DNA of 64,000 nucleotides from Streptomyces sp. NBC_01268. Its GTDB lineage: Bacteria; Actinomycetota; Actinomycetes; Streptomycetales; Streptomycetaceae. Below, piece after piece: positions 8,870-18,583 of this stretch; positions within the stretch are counted from its first letter, which is position 1; each line of letters opens with the position of its first letter. The DNA lies in NCBI RefSeq assembly GCF_036240795.1, contig NZ_CP108454.1, positions 3,410,001-3,474,000 of the forward strand, in the 5' to 3' direction. The notes under the pieces are model-generated. The model was not told the origin of the DNA, searched no databases, and was given only the letters and a program-made list of their open reading frames with translations. The translations under genes and the position numbers were made by a program.

Positions 8870-9748
8870 TCAGATTAGTCCTTTACCGTTTCCGGGGCCT
8901 GCCGCCTCCGCATTCTTTGCCGCCACCACGGCATCGAACACCTCGCGCTTGGGAAGTCCCGCCTCGGCCGCGACGGCCGCGATGGCCTCCTTGCGGCGCT
9001 CCCCCGCCTCCTCGCGCACCCGCACCCTGCGCACCAGCTCCTCGGCGTCCAGTTCGGCGGGCGCGGCCTCCGGGGCGCCCTCGACGACGACGGTGATCTC
9101 ACCGCGCACGCCCTCGGCCGCCCAGGCCGCGAGCTCGGCGAGCGGGCCGCGCTTGACCTCCTCGTACGTCTTGGTCAGCTCGCGGCAGACGGCGGCCCGG
9201 CGGTCGGCGCCGAAGACCTCGGCCATCGCGGCGAGCGTGTCGTCGAGCCGGTGCGGGGCCTCGAAGTACACGAGGGTCCGGCGCTCGTCCGCGACCTCGC
9301 GCAGCCGCCCGAGCCGCTCGCCCGCCTTGCGCGGCAGGAAGCCCTCGAAGCAGAAGCGGTCCACGGGCAGCCCGGACAGCGCGAGCGCGGTGAGCACGGC
9401 CGACGGGCCCGGCACGGCCGTGACCTTGATGTCCTGCTCGACGGCGGCCGCGACGAGGCGGTAGCCCGGGTCGGAGACCGACGGCATCCCGGCGTCCGTG
9501 ACGAGCAGCACCCGGGCCCCGCCGACGAGTGCCTCGACCAGCTCGGGCGTGCGGGCGGACTCGTTGCCCTCGAAGTAGGACACGACCCGGCCCGTGGTGT
9601 GGATGCCGAGCGCGCGGGTCAGTCCGCGCAGCCTTCGGGTGTCCTCCGCGGCCACGATGTCCGCGTTCTCCAGTTCGGTGGCGAGCCGTGGCGGTGCGTC
9701 CGCGATGTCGCCGATGGGGGTCCCTGCGAGTACCAGCGTTCCTGTCAC
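8870..9748 (-). CDS. rsmI: 16S rRNA (cytidine1402-2'-O)-methyltransferase
   Basis: About 292 residues. The ATG at 9757 abuts a GGGAGG ribosome site with no spacer, whereas the GTG at 9748 lies 7 nt from it, so 9748 is preferred (product begins VTGTLVLAGTPIGD). The tetrapyrrole-methylase fold is clear: GTPIGDIADAPPR at the N-terminus, AEDTRR, VTDAGMPSVSDPGY (SAM-binding loop) and GPSAVLTALALSGLP. The C-terminal RsmI helical extension ends in a KREVFDAVVAAKN motif. It methylates the 2'-OH of C1402 in the decoding centre. Divergent from pmt across about 60 bp, so the two promoters share a very short intergenic region. Confidence 0.95.
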   Translation of the reverse strand: MTGTLVLAGTPIGDIADAPPRLATELENADIVAAEDTRRLRGLTRALGIHTTGRVVSYFEGNESARTPELVEALVGGARVLLVTDAGMPSVSDPGYRLVAAAVEQDIKVTAVPGPSAVLTALALSGLPVDRFCFEGFLPRKAGERLGRLREVADERRTLVYFEAPHRLDDTLAAMAEVFGADRRAAVCRELTKTYEEVKRGPLAELAAWAAEGVRGEITVVVEGAPEAAPAELDAEELVRRVRVREEAGERRKEAIAAVAAEAGLPKREVFDAVVAAKNAEAAGPGNGKGLI

Positions 9749-9809
9749 ACGGGTCATCCTCCCAGCCCGGACAGGCGACGCGCACAGGCGCGTTCCCTAC
9801 GATGGCGCG

Positions 9810-11564
9810 GTGACCAGTACCGCACCCGAGGCCCTGGAGGGTCAGCACCCCGTGGCACCCACCGTGGCAGAGCCCTCTTCGTGGCAGCGGCGGCTGCGGC
9901 AGTTCGGCTACCGGCCGGACACCACGGGCGCCCTCTCCGTCGGCCTGCGGGAACGGCTCGTGCCGCCGTACACCCGTCCCTCGGAGCGGCTGTGGTCGCT
10001 GCTGCTGATCGGGCCGGCCGCCGCCGACCGGATCTGGCGCGCCGCCGCCTGGGCCGGACCGCTGCTGGTCGCGCTGGTCGCGGGCGTGCTGCGGTTCTGG
10101 AACCTGGGCAAGCCGCACGCGGTGATATTCGATGAGACGTACTACGCGAAGGACTCCTGGGCCCTGATCAACCAGGGGTACGAGGGGGCGTGGCCGAAGG
10201 ACATCGACAAGACGATCCTGAACGACCCCGGCGCGGTCCTCGTGCCCACCGACCCCGGGTACGTCGTGCACCCGCCGGTCGGCAAATGGGTCATCGGCAT
10301 CGGCGAGAAGCTGTTCGGCTTCGAGCCGTTCGGCTGGCGTTTCATGGTCGCGCTGCTCGGCACCCTGTCGGTGCTGATGCTGTGCCGGATCGGGCGGCGC
10401 CTGTTCCGCTCGACGTTCCTGGGCTGTCTGGCGGGCCTGCTGCTCACCGTGGACGGCCTGCACTTCGTGATGAGCCGCACGGCGCTGCTCGACCAGGTGC
10501 TGATGTTCTTCGTGCTGGCGGCCTTCGGCTGTCTGGTCGTCGACCGGGACAAGGCGCGGGCCCGGCTCGCGGCGGGCCTGCCCGAGGACGAGCAGGGCGT
10601 GCTGCGGCCGGACGCGTCGGTCGCGGAGAGCCTGCGGCTCGGCTGGCGCCCGTGGCGGCTCGCGGCCGGCGTGATGCTCGGCCTGGCGGCCGGCACCAAG
10701 TGGAACGGCCTGTACATCATGGCCGCGTTCGGCCTGATGACCGTCCTGTGGGACCTCGGCGCCCGCCGCACGGCCGGGGCGATCCGTCCGTACGCGGCGG
10801 TCCTCAGGCGCGATCTGCTGCCGGCCTTCGTCTCCGTCGTCCCGGTGGCGATCGGCACCTACGTGCTGTCGTGGACCGGCTGGATCGTCACCGACAAGGG
10901 CTACTTCCGCAACTGGGCCGCCGAGCAGGACAAGCTGAACGGCGGCGGCGCCTGGGGCTGGCTGCCGGACTGGCTGCGCAGCCTGTGGCACTACGAGACC
11001 GAGGTCTACAAGTTCCACGTGGGCCTGAGCTCGCCGCACACCTACGAGTCCAACCCCTGGAGCTGGCTCGTCCTGGGCCGCCCGGTCTCCTACTTCTACG
11101 AGTCCCCCGCGCCCGGCCAGTCCGGCTGCCCCGAGGGCGCGAGCGACAAGTGCGCCCAGGAGGTCCTGGCCCTCGGCACGCCGCTGCTGTGGTGGGCGGC
11201 CTGCTTCGCGATCCTGTACGTGCTGTGGCGCTGGGCGTTCCGCCGTGACTGGCGCGCGGGCGCGATCGCCTGCGGCATCCTGGCCGGCTGGGCCCCCTGG
11301 CTCCTCTACCAGGAACGCACCATTTTCCTTTTCTACGCGGTGGTGTTCGTCCCGTTCCTGTGTCTCGCGGTGGCCATGATGGCCGGGGCGATCGTGGGAC
11401 CTGCGGGTTCCTCGGAAAGACGGCGCACTTTCGGGGCGGTGGCCGCGGGAGTGCTCGTTCTCCTCATCGTCTGGAATTTCATCTATTTCTGGCCCCTGTA
11501 CACCGGGGAGCCGATCCCGATTCAGGGTTGGCGGAACCGGATGTGGCTCGACACCTGGGTCTAG
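9810..11564 (+). CDS. pmt: Protein O-mannosyltransferase (Pmt, GT39 family)
   Basis: A GTG start at 9810 gives 584 residues with about ten membrane spans. A cytoplasmic arm of about 75 residues precedes the first span (GPLLVALVAGVLRFWNLGKP). The next loop carries the catalytic FDETYYAKD, whose acidic pair is diagnostic for GT-C O-mannosyltransferases, and then VHPPVGKWVIGIGEKLFG. Pmt uses polyprenyl-phosphate mannose to glycosylate secreted proteins on Ser/Thr, and in S. coelicolor it also makes the phage phiC31 receptor activity. Likely clients are the exported proteins nearby, for example the PBP. The gene is divergent from rsmI, the arrangement I recall from S. coelicolor. Confidence 0.92.
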   Translation: MTSTAPEALEGQHPVAPTVAEPSSWQRRLRQFGYRPDTTGALSVGLRERLVPPYTRPSERLWSLLLIGPAAADRIWRAAAWAGPLLVALVAGVLRFWNLGKPHAVIFDETYYAKDSWALINQGYEGAWPKDIDKTILNDPGAVLVPTDPGYVVHPPVGKWVIGIGEKLFGFEPFGWRFMVALLGTLSVLMLCRIGRRLFRSTFLGCLAGLLLTVDGLHFVMSRTALLDQVLMFFVLAAFGCLVVDRDKARARLAAGLPEDEQGVLRPDASVAESLRLGWRPWRLAAGVMLGLAAGTKWNGLYIMAAFGLMTVLWDLGARRTAGAIRPYAAVLRRDLLPAFVSVVPVAIGTYVLSWTGWIVTDKGYFRNWAAEQDKLNGGGAWGWLPDWLRSLWHYETEVYKFHVGLSSPHTYESNPWSWLVLGRPVSYFYESPAPGQSGCPEGASDKCAQEVLALGTPLLWWAACFAILYVLWRWAFRRDWRAGAIACGILAGWAPWLLYQERTIFLFYAVVFVPFLCLAVAMMAGAIVGPAGSSERRRTFGAVAAGVLVLLIVWNFIYFWPLYTGEPIPIQGWRNRMWLDTWV

Positions 11565-11689
11565 TCCCCCGCGCCGGAACCGGTGTAGCGGAAAACAGAC
11601 GGTCCGGTCGCTTTCCGGTAACGACCGTTCCCGCTGTCACTCCTGCCCCATAGGCTGCCTGGGCCAACCTGGGGGAGGGAGTCGCAGTC

Positions 11690-13339
11690 ATGCGCAGTGG
11701 TGTGAAGGTCGCGGTGGTCGGCGGGGTGTTCGTCGTCGTGGCGAGCGGGGTCGGGTACGGGGGATACAACCTCTGGAACGGGATCACCGGAGGATCGAAC
11801 GGCGTCGGGACGCGTTCCGACGCCGCACCGAAGACCGGTCCCGTCACCTCCGACGAGGTGACCACGACCGCCAAGGACTTCCTCGCGGCCTGGGCGGACG
11901 GGGAGTTCGACCGCGCCGCGCAGCTGACCGACGACCCCGTCGCGTCGGGGCCCGCCCTGCTGGGCTTCCGCGAGCAGGCCCTGGCCGTCGACGCGACGAT
12001 CACGCCGGGGCCGGCTACGGGCGCGACGGTGCCCTTCACGGTGAAGGCCACCGTCAGGCACGGGGTGCTCACCAAGCCCTGGACGTACACCTCGCAGCTC
12101 ACCGTGGTGCGCGGAGCCACCACCGGACGTCCGCTGGTCGACTGGAAGCCGGCCGTCCTGCACCCGAAGCTGACCTCGGCGTCGGCGTCGATCCGCACCG
12201 GCGCGGCCGAGACGGCCGCGGTCGAGGCCGTCGACCGCAAGGGCCGGGTGCTCACGGCGGAGAAGTACCCGTCGCTCGGGCCGGTCCTGGACCAGCTCCG
12301 CGAGCGGTACGGCTCCACGACGGGCGGCAAGCCGGGTGTGGAGACCTTCGTCGACTCGGGCGTGGAGGGCGTGCCCGACACGACCCTCCTCACCCTCGCC
12401 AAGGGCGAGCCGGGCAAGCTGGAGACGACGATCGACGCCGATGTGCAGGCGGCGGCCGAGCGGGGCGTGCGCCGGTACGGCACGGCGTCCGTGGTCGCGG
12501 TCCAGCCGTCCACCGGCGCGGTACGGGCGGTCGCCAACAGCCCGGCGAACGGGTTCAACGCGGCCTTCGAGGGCAAGAAGATGCCCGGCTCCACGATGAA
12601 GATCGTCACCGCGGCGCTGCTGCTCGAAAAGGGCCTGGTCAAGGCCGACCAGGTCACCGAGTGCCCGACGAACGCCATGTACTACGGCCGGACCATCGGG
12701 AACCTGAAGGGCTTCTCGCTGGAGGGCGCGACCTTCGCGGAGAGCTTCGCGCGTTCCTGCAACACCGCCTTCATCAAGAAGATCGACGACGTGGAGAAGA
12801 CCGAGGGCGACGACTACGGGCTGGCGCGCGAGGCCCGGCAGGTCTTCGGCATCGGGCTGGAGTGGAAGACCGGCATCCGGTCCACGGACGGCTCGGTGCC
12901 CGAGGAGACCGGCGGCGCGGCCGCGGAGCAGTACATCGGGCAGGGCACCGTCCAGATGAACCCGCTGAACATGGCGTCGATCACGGCCACCGCGAAGAGC
13001 GGCGTCTTCAGGCAGCCGTACCTGGTCGCCCAGGGCCTGGACGACCGCGCGTTCGCCCAGGCCCCGCGGAAGCTGTCGCCCTCGGTGGCCCGGCAGCTGC
13101 GCGACCTGATGCGGCGCACCGCGACGGCGGGCTACGGCACGGCGACCGGGGCGATGTCCTCGGTCGGCGGCGACAAGGGCGCCAAGACCGGCTCGGCCGA
13201 GGTCGGCGGCCAGGAGACCTCGGACTCGTGGTTCACCGCCTTCGCGGACGACCTCGCGGCGGCGGCGTACGTCGAGGGCGCCGGCCACGGCGCGACGGCG
13301 GCGGGGCCGATCGTGGCGGGGGTGCTGAACGCGGACTAG
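11690..13339 (+). CDS. Penicillin-binding protein with NTF2-like N-domain
   Basis: 549 residues. Residues 5-25 form an uncleaved signal anchor (VKVAVVGGVFVVVASGVGYGG). An NTF2-like MecA_N-type domain runs roughly 45-150, then a dimerisation segment, then the transpeptidase. The three class motifs are present: STMK at 301-304 with the nucleophile Ser301, SCN at 356-358 and KTGSAE at 499-501. It is a class B (monofunctional) DD-transpeptidase with no glycosyltransferase domain. MecA_N-type PBPs in other phyla can be low-affinity for beta-lactams; whether this one is cannot be seen. It lies 125 bp after pmt on the same strand and is a plausible mannosylation substrate. Confidence 0.92.
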   Translation: MRSGVKVAVVGGVFVVVASGVGYGGYNLWNGITGGSNGVGTRSDAAPKTGPVTSDEVTTTAKDFLAAWADGEFDRAAQLTDDPVASGPALLGFREQALAVDATITPGPATGATVPFTVKATVRHGVLTKPWTYTSQLTVVRGATTGRPLVDWKPAVLHPKLTSASASIRTGAAETAAVEAVDRKGRVLTAEKYPSLGPVLDQLRERYGSTTGGKPGVETFVDSGVEGVPDTTLLTLAKGEPGKLETTIDADVQAAAERGVRRYGTASVVAVQPSTGAVRAVANSPANGFNAAFEGKKMPGSTMKIVTAALLLEKGLVKADQVTECPTNAMYYGRTIGNLKGFSLEGATFAESFARSCNTAFIKKIDDVEKTEGDDYGLAREARQVFGIGLEWKTGIRSTDGSVPEETGGAAAEQYIGQGTVQMNPLNMASITATAKSGVFRQPYLVAQGLDDRAFAQAPRKLSPSVARQLRDLMRRTATAGYGTATGAMSSVGGDKGAKTGSAEVGGQETSDSWFTAFADDLAAAAYVEGAGHGATAAGPIVAGVLNAD

Positions 13340-13428
13340 CCGGCCGTCGGGGCCGGCCCCGCCCTCGGCGACCGCGCCGCCGTAACCGGGTCGCATGCCT
13401 CGTACACGTACCGCTAGCGTGACGGTCC

Positions 13429-13917
13429 ATGACGACGTCACACGCCGATGCCCACCCCCAGTTCGCCGCCGCCCTGAAGGAGTGCGGACTCGACGTCGAG
13501 ATCCGGCGCTTCCCGGACGAGACACGGACCGCGCAGCAGGCCGCCGAGGCCATCGGCTGCGCGGTCTCGGAGATCGTGAAGTCGCTGGTCTTCGCGGCGG
13601 ACGGGGAGCCCGTGCTCGTCCTCATGGACGGTGCCTCCCGGGTCGACGTGGAACGGGTTCGGGCCGAGCTCGGCGCGGCGGAGGTGACCCGCGCCGACGC
13701 GCGGCTGGTCCGCGACACGACGGGCTACGCGATCGGCGGCGTCCCGCCCTTCGGGCACCGCACCCGCACCCGGGTCCTCGCCGACCGCAGGCTGCTCGAC
13801 CACGCGGTCGTCTGGGCGGCGGCCGGCACCCCGCACACCGTCTTCGCGCTGGACCCCACGACGCTGATCGCACACGCGGGCGGCGCGCTGGTGGACGTCC
13901 GCGAGCGTACGGCGTGA
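13429..13917 (+). CDS. YbaK/EbsC family aminoacyl-tRNA deacylase
   Basis: 162 residues, a single YbaK domain. ADARLVRDTTGYAIGGVPPFGH holds the conserved Gly-rich substrate loop, and the SEIVKSLVF segment has the catalytic-site Lys. These stand-alone proteins hydrolyse mischarged tRNAs (Cys- or Ala-tRNA-Pro, for example) after release from the synthetase. The N-terminal EIRRFPDETRTAQQAAEAIGC pattern is the usual family opening. The stop overlaps the following GTG by 4 nt (GTGA), coupling it to the EamA exporter gene. Specificity cannot be assigned from sequence alone. Confidence 0.9.
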   Translation: MTTSHADAHPQFAAALKECGLDVEIRRFPDETRTAQQAAEAIGCAVSEIVKSLVFAADGEPVLVLMDGASRVDVERVRAELGAAEVTRADARLVRDTTGYAIGGVPPFGHRTRTRVLADRRLLDHAVVWAAAGTPHTVFALDPTTLIAHAGGALVDVRERTA

Positions 13918-14765
13918 CGCCGCTCGTCGTCGCGGCCGTGCTGGTCGCGGCGGTGACGCACGCCAGTTGGAACGCGATAGCCGCCGGCATCAAGGACCAG
14001 CTCCTCTCCTTCACCCTGATCTCCGGCGGCGGCGCCCTGATCGGCGCCGTCACCGCCTGCTTCGTGCCGCTGCCGGCGGCCGGGGCGTGGCCGTACCTGG
14101 TCGCGTCGGCCGTGCTGCACGTGGCGTACTACGCGCTGCTGATGAAGTCCTTCGCACTCGGCGACTTCGGCCAGATGTACCCGATCGCCCGGGGCACGGC
14201 GCCGCTCGTGGTGACCCTGCTCGCCGCGGTGTTCGTCGCCGAGATCCCGTCCGCCGAGCAGCTCGCCGGTGTCGCGGTGGCCTGCGCGGGCCTCACCGGC
14301 CTCGCCCTGTGGGGCATCCGCGGCAAGGGCGCCCGCCCGCACTGGCCGGCCCTGCTGGCGGCGGGCGCGACGGGCCTGTCCATCGCCGCGTACACGGTCG
14401 TCGACGGCGTCGGCGTCCGCGCCTCGGAGAACCCGCTCGGCTACATCGCCTGGCTGATGGTCCTGGAGGGCCTGGTGATCCCCGCCTACGCCCTGCACCG
14501 CCGCCGCGCCGCCCTGGCCGCCGAACTCCGCCCGTACGCCGCCCGCGGCCTCCTCGGCGCGGCCCTGTCGGTCGGCGCCTACGCCCTCGTCCTGTGGGCC
14601 CAGACCAAGGCCCCGCTCGCCCCGATCGCGGCGCTGCGCGAGTCCTCCATCATCGTGGGCGCGGCCATCGGCGCCCTCCTCTTCAAGGAACGCTTCGGCG
14701 GCCCGAGGATCGCGGCGGCCGGGCTGATGGTGGTGGGCATCGGGCTGATGCTGTACGCGAGTTGA
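13914..14765 (+). CDS. EamA (DMT) family transporter
   Basis: The GTG at 13914 overlaps the upstream stop and gives 283 residues with ten hydrophobic helices in two five-helix EamA halves. The first starts PLVVAAVLVAAVTHASWNAIA, and the second includes LGAALSVGAYALVLWAQTKAPLAPIAALRESSIIVGAAIGALLFKE, the typical EamA ending before the last span. Drug/metabolite transporters of this kind export amino acids, nucleobases or metabolites; substrate unknown. Cotranscribed with the deacylase gene. It ends 9 bp before a convergent HxlR gene. Confidence 0.87.
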   Translation: MTPLVVAAVLVAAVTHASWNAIAAGIKDQLLSFTLISGGGALIGAVTACFVPLPAAGAWPYLVASAVLHVAYYALLMKSFALGDFGQMYPIARGTAPLVVTLLAAVFVAEIPSAEQLAGVAVACAGLTGLALWGIRGKGARPHWPALLAAGATGLSIAAYTVVDGVGVRASENPLGYIAWLMVLEGLVIPAYALHRRRAALAAELRPYAARGLLGAALSVGAYALVLWAQTKAPLAPIAALRESSIIVGAAIGALLFKERFGGPRIAAAGLMVVGIGLMLYAS

Positions 14766-14774
14766 GCGGTGCGG

Positions 14775-15128
14775 TCAGCAGTCCGATGCCGCCTCCTGGG
14801 CGGCCATCACCGCGTCCCCGTGCTCGAAGGCCCAGGCGCCCGCCGCCTCGATGGGGGCCAGGAAGGTGCGGCCCAGCGGGGTGAGGCGGTACTCGACGCG
14901 GCCCGGTGCGGCCGGGTCCGTCGTCCGGTCGACCAGGCCGTTGAACCGGAGCCTGCGCAGGGTCTCCGTGAGGACCTTGGAGCTGATGCCCCCGATGCGC
15001 TCCCGGAGTTCGACCGGGCGCAGGGGGGCGTCGCGCAGGGCCCAGAGGACCACGGCGTTCCAGGTGTGGGAGAGCAGGTCGAAGGCGAGGCGGGCGCGGC
15101 AGTCCGCGAGGAAGGCGTCGGTCGTCAC
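14775..15128 (-). CDS. HxlR family winged-helix regulator
   Basis: 117 residues, the normal HxlR length. The pattern WNAVVLWALRDAPLRPVELRERIGGISSKVLTETLRRL is the HxlR helix-turn-helix, and GLVDRTTDPAAPGRVEYRLTPLG is the wing with the conserved VEY-x-LT-x-LG. One Cys lies in ADCRARLAF near the N-terminus, as in redox- or quinone-sensing HxlR members, and one at the C-terminus. It is transcribed divergently from the NAD(P)-binding reductase gene (gap 77 bp). HxlR proteins usually control their divergent neighbour, so it probably represses that gene. Confidence 0.9.
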   Translation of the reverse strand: MTTDAFLADCRARLAFDLLSHTWNAVVLWALRDAPLRPVELRERIGGISSKVLTETLRRLRFNGLVDRTTDPAAPGRVEYRLTPLGRTFLAPIEAAGAWAFEHGDAVMAAQEAASDC

Positions 15129-15205
15129 GTACCGAATGGTGCCCGAACAGCCCTCTAGCGTCGGTGGGAACGAGTCAATCCGGCGTGGTGGAGGAGATGT
15201 TCGGG

Positions 15206-15865
15206 ATGAGGATCGGTGTGCTGGGGACGGGGAACATGGCCGACGCGCTCGCCGTGCACTGGGTGCGGGCCGGGCACGAGGTGACCGTCGGGGGGCGGGA
15301 CGTGCGTCGGGCGGAGCGGCTCGCGGCCCGCGTCGGCGGGGGCGCGCGGGCCGGTGGGCTGCGCGCGGCGGTCGATTCCGGTCAGGACGTGGTGCTGGGC
15401 GCGCTGCCCTTCGGGGCGGGGGCCGAGGTGGTGCGGGAGCTGCGCGCGGAGCTGGCGGGCAAGGTGCTGCTCGACTGTTCCAACCCGGTCGGCGCGGGCT
15501 TCCGGTTGCTGACGGAGGGCGGGCCGTCGGCCGCGGAGTCGCTGGCCGCGGCGGCGCCCGGGGCGAGGGTGGTCAAGGGGTTCAACCTCTGCCACGAGGA
15601 CGTGTGGCGCATGCGGCCACCCGTCTTCGACGGACGCCCGCTGGCCGTACCGCTCTGCGGGGACGACTCGGAGGCCCTGCGGCTGGTACGGGAGCTGGTG
15701 CGCGACGTGGGGTGCGAGCCCGTGGCCGGGGGCGGCCTCGAACGGGCGGCTCTGCTGGAGGCGACCGCCGCGCTGTTCATCGGGCTGTGGGTCGGCGAGG
15801 GGGCGGACGCGCAGGCGATCGCACCTCCGCTGGCCTACGCCGCCGGGCCGGGCGGGCTTGAGTGA
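15206..15865 (+). CDS. NADPH-dependent F420 reductase-like oxidoreductase
   Basis: The GTGGAGGAG ribosome site fits the ATG at 15206 (about 9 nt spacing) better than the ATGs at 15197 or 15164. About 219 residues. The Rossmann dinucleotide motif MRIGVLGTGNMADALA is at the very N-terminus, then GGRDVRRAERLA. The central LLDCSNP and the VVKGFN segment match the NADP-binding F420 reductase / ketopantoate reductase-like group. Whether it uses F420 or another acceptor is not decidable. The divergent HxlR gene is its likely regulator, possibly in a redox or electrophile response. Confidence 0.85.
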   Translation: MRIGVLGTGNMADALAVHWVRAGHEVTVGGRDVRRAERLAARVGGGARAGGLRAAVDSGQDVVLGALPFGAGAEVVRELRAELAGKVLLDCSNPVGAGFRLLTEGGPSAAESLAAAAPGARVVKGFNLCHEDVWRMRPPVFDGRPLAVPLCGDDSEALRLVRELVRDVGCEPVAGGGLERAALLEATAALFIGLWVGEGADAQAIAPPLAYAAGPGGLE

Positions 15866-16079
15866 CGCGGGCCGGGCGGGCCGGAGGTCGGGTGAGCCGG
15901 GGCGGGGTGAGTCTGGGCCCCGAGCGAGGCGGGGACTTCGGGTCAATCCGGGCGCTCAAGCGGAATTCTCACTCCACATACCAAACTCGACGACAAGACC
16001 CTTATCGGCCGCCTATCTTCCTCATCAAGATCGCGTACGCCGCCCCGCGCCACGTACGCCCGCCTACGAGGGAGATCAC

Positions 16080-16595
16080 ATGATCAGGTCGCGCATCCTG
16101 GGCACCGCCCTGGCCACCGCCGCGCTGACGGCCACCGCGCTCGTCGGCTCCGCCTCCACCGCGTCCGCGGTGTACGTGGAGCCGCAGCCCGGTTTCCACC
16201 TCAAGAACGCCTACGGCGGCAAGTGCGTCGCCGTGCAGGGGACCGAGAACGGCAGGATCCCGTTCGCCTGGGACTGCCTGGACTACGCCGATCAGTTCTG
16301 GATATTCGACGACTCGAACGCCCCCACCCCGGGCGTGTTCCAGCTGAAGAACGTCAACAGCGGGAAGTGCCTCATCGTGCGGGGGGCCGAGAACGGCACC
16401 ATCCCGGAGCAGTACGAGTGCCTGAACTTCGCGGACCAGTTCTGGCAGAAGGTCGCCACCGAGAACCCGGACGTCTTCAAGCTGAAGAACTTCAACAGCG
16501 GAAAGTGTCTGGCGATGCAGGGCACCGAGGTCGACCGGAACCCGTTCCAGTACGACTGCGAGGACTACGCGGACCAGGGCTGGTACGTCCGCTAG
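16080..16595 (+). CDS. Secreted three-repeat beta-trefoil (ricin-like) protein
   Basis: ATG at 16080 after GGGAG; 171 residues. Residues 1-31 are a Sec signal peptide ending STASA. The mature part is three near-identical blocks, each of form SGKCL-x2-x-G-x-E-N-x-x-P...YxCxxxADQFW. Their Gly-Lys-Cys starts and Asp-Gln-Phe-Trp ends give the beta-trefoil (Q-x-W) architecture of ricin-B lectins. Each repeat holds two Cys that can form an internal disulfide. No catalytic domain is attached, so it is a free carbohydrate- or surface-binding protein. Its TAG overlaps the stop of the convergent esterase gene. Confidence 0.85.
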   Translation: MIRSRILGTALATAALTATALVGSASTASAVYVEPQPGFHLKNAYGGKCVAVQGTENGRIPFAWDCLDYADQFWIFDDSNAPTPGVFQLKNVNSGKCLIVRGAENGTIPEQYECLNFADQFWQKVATENPDVFKLKNFNSGKCLAMQGTEVDRNPFQYDCEDYADQGWYVR

Positions 16596-17764
16596 AGCAC
16601 CGCACGCACCGCCCGCACCAGGGCCTGCGCGCGCGGGTCGGCCGTGACCGTCTTGCGCATGCCGTTGGTGACGTAGCCGAAGGCGATCCCGGACTCGGGG
16701 TCGGCGAAGCCCAGCGAGCCGCCCCGGCCCGGGTGGCCGAAGGAGCTCGGTCCGAGCAGCGGCGAGGCCGGGCCGTGCAGCATGTGGCCGAGGCCGAAGC
16801 GGGTGCCGACCAGCAGCACGCGGTCGGCGCCCGCCGACTCCTCGGTGCGGGCCAGGGTCGTCGTCGCCGGGGCGAAGAGGCGGGCGGCGCCGTCGACCGG
16901 GCCGAGCGTCGCCGCGTAGAAGCGGGCCAGCGCACGGGCCGTGGCCACGCCCGCCGAGCCGGGCAGTCCGGCCGCCCGGTACACCGGGTCGTTCTCGTCG
17001 GGCGCGGGCTCGATCACCCCGAAGGCCCGCCGGGTGAGCGACCGCGGGTCCTTGTACGCGTCGGAGACCGCGCGCTTGGGGCGCAGCCTGAGGGCCCCGC
17101 TGTCGGCCGGCTCCAGCTCCTCGACCGGGCCCAGCCGGCCGACCCGGTGGGCCTCGGCGTCGGGCAGGCCTATCCACAGGTCGAGGCCGAGCGGGGCGGC
17201 GATCTCCTCGGCCACCCAGCGGCCCATCGTGCGGCCGGTGACCCGGTGGACCAGGCCGCCGAGCAGCCAGCTGAAGGTGTGGGGGTGGTAGCCGTGGGCC
17301 GTGCCCGGCTCCCAGACGGGTGCCTGGGCGGCGATGGCGGCGGACGCCGTCGGCAGGTCGACCGCCTCGGCCAGGGTCAGCGGACGGTCGAGGACGGGGA
17401 CGCCCGCGCGGTGCGCGAGCAGCTGGCGCACGGTCACCCGCTCCTTGCCGGCCGCCTTGAACTCGGGCCAGTACGTGGCGACCGGGGCGTCCAGGTCGAG
17501 CTGCCCGCGCTGGTGGAGCAGCAGCGGCACGGCGGCGGAGACGCCCTTGGTGGCGGAGCGGACGACCTGGGCGGTGTCCACGGCCCAGGGGTCTTCGCCG
17601 TCGACGTCCTTCGTGCCCGCCCACAGGTCGACGACCTTCGCGCCGTCCCGGTAGACGGCGACGGCCGCGCCCCGCTCGCCGCGCTGCTCGAAGTTGCGCA
17701 GGAACGCGTCCCTGACCGGCTCGAAACCGGCCTCCACCGTGCCACGGACGTCCACCTGACCCAC
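16592..17764 (-). CDS. Serine esterase/beta-lactamase family hydrolase (EstB-like)
   Basis: GTG codons at 17764 and 17755 are both possible starts; a weak AGAGGAAG lies just upstream of the first. About 390 residues. The SxxK nucleophile SATK is at about 70-73 (RSATKGVSAAV), the family Tyr is in GYHPHTFSWLLGG, and a C-terminal GHPGRGGSLGFADP replaces the beta-lactamase KTG. This is the class C-like esterase pattern. There is no signal peptide, so it is probably cytoplasmic. It acts on unknown ester or amide substrates; true beta-lactamase activity is unlikely without export. Its TAG overlaps the stop of the convergent trefoil gene. Confidence 0.88.
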   Translation of the reverse strand: MGQVDVRGTVEAGFEPVRDAFLRNFEQRGERGAAVAVYRDGAKVVDLWAGTKDVDGEDPWAVDTAQVVRSATKGVSAAVPLLLHQRGQLDLDAPVATYWPEFKAAGKERVTVRQLLAHRAGVPVLDRPLTLAEAVDLPTASAAIAAQAPVWEPGTAHGYHPHTFSWLLGGLVHRVTGRTMGRWVAEEIAAPLGLDLWIGLPDAEAHRVGRLGPVEELEPADSGALRLRPKRAVSDAYKDPRSLTRRAFGVIEPAPDENDPVYRAAGLPGSAGVATARALARFYAATLGPVDGAARLFAPATTTLARTEESAGADRVLLVGTRFGLGHMLHGPASPLLGPSSFGHPGRGGSLGFADPESGIAFGYVTNGMRKTVTADPRAQALVRAVRAVL

Positions 17765-17827
17765 GCTTCCTCTCGTCGTTCGACACCCCATGGTGCAACG
17801 TGGGGGGCGCGCGGCCGATTCCGGGGT

Positions 17828-18579
<752 letters not shown>

Positions 18580-18583
<4 letters not shown>

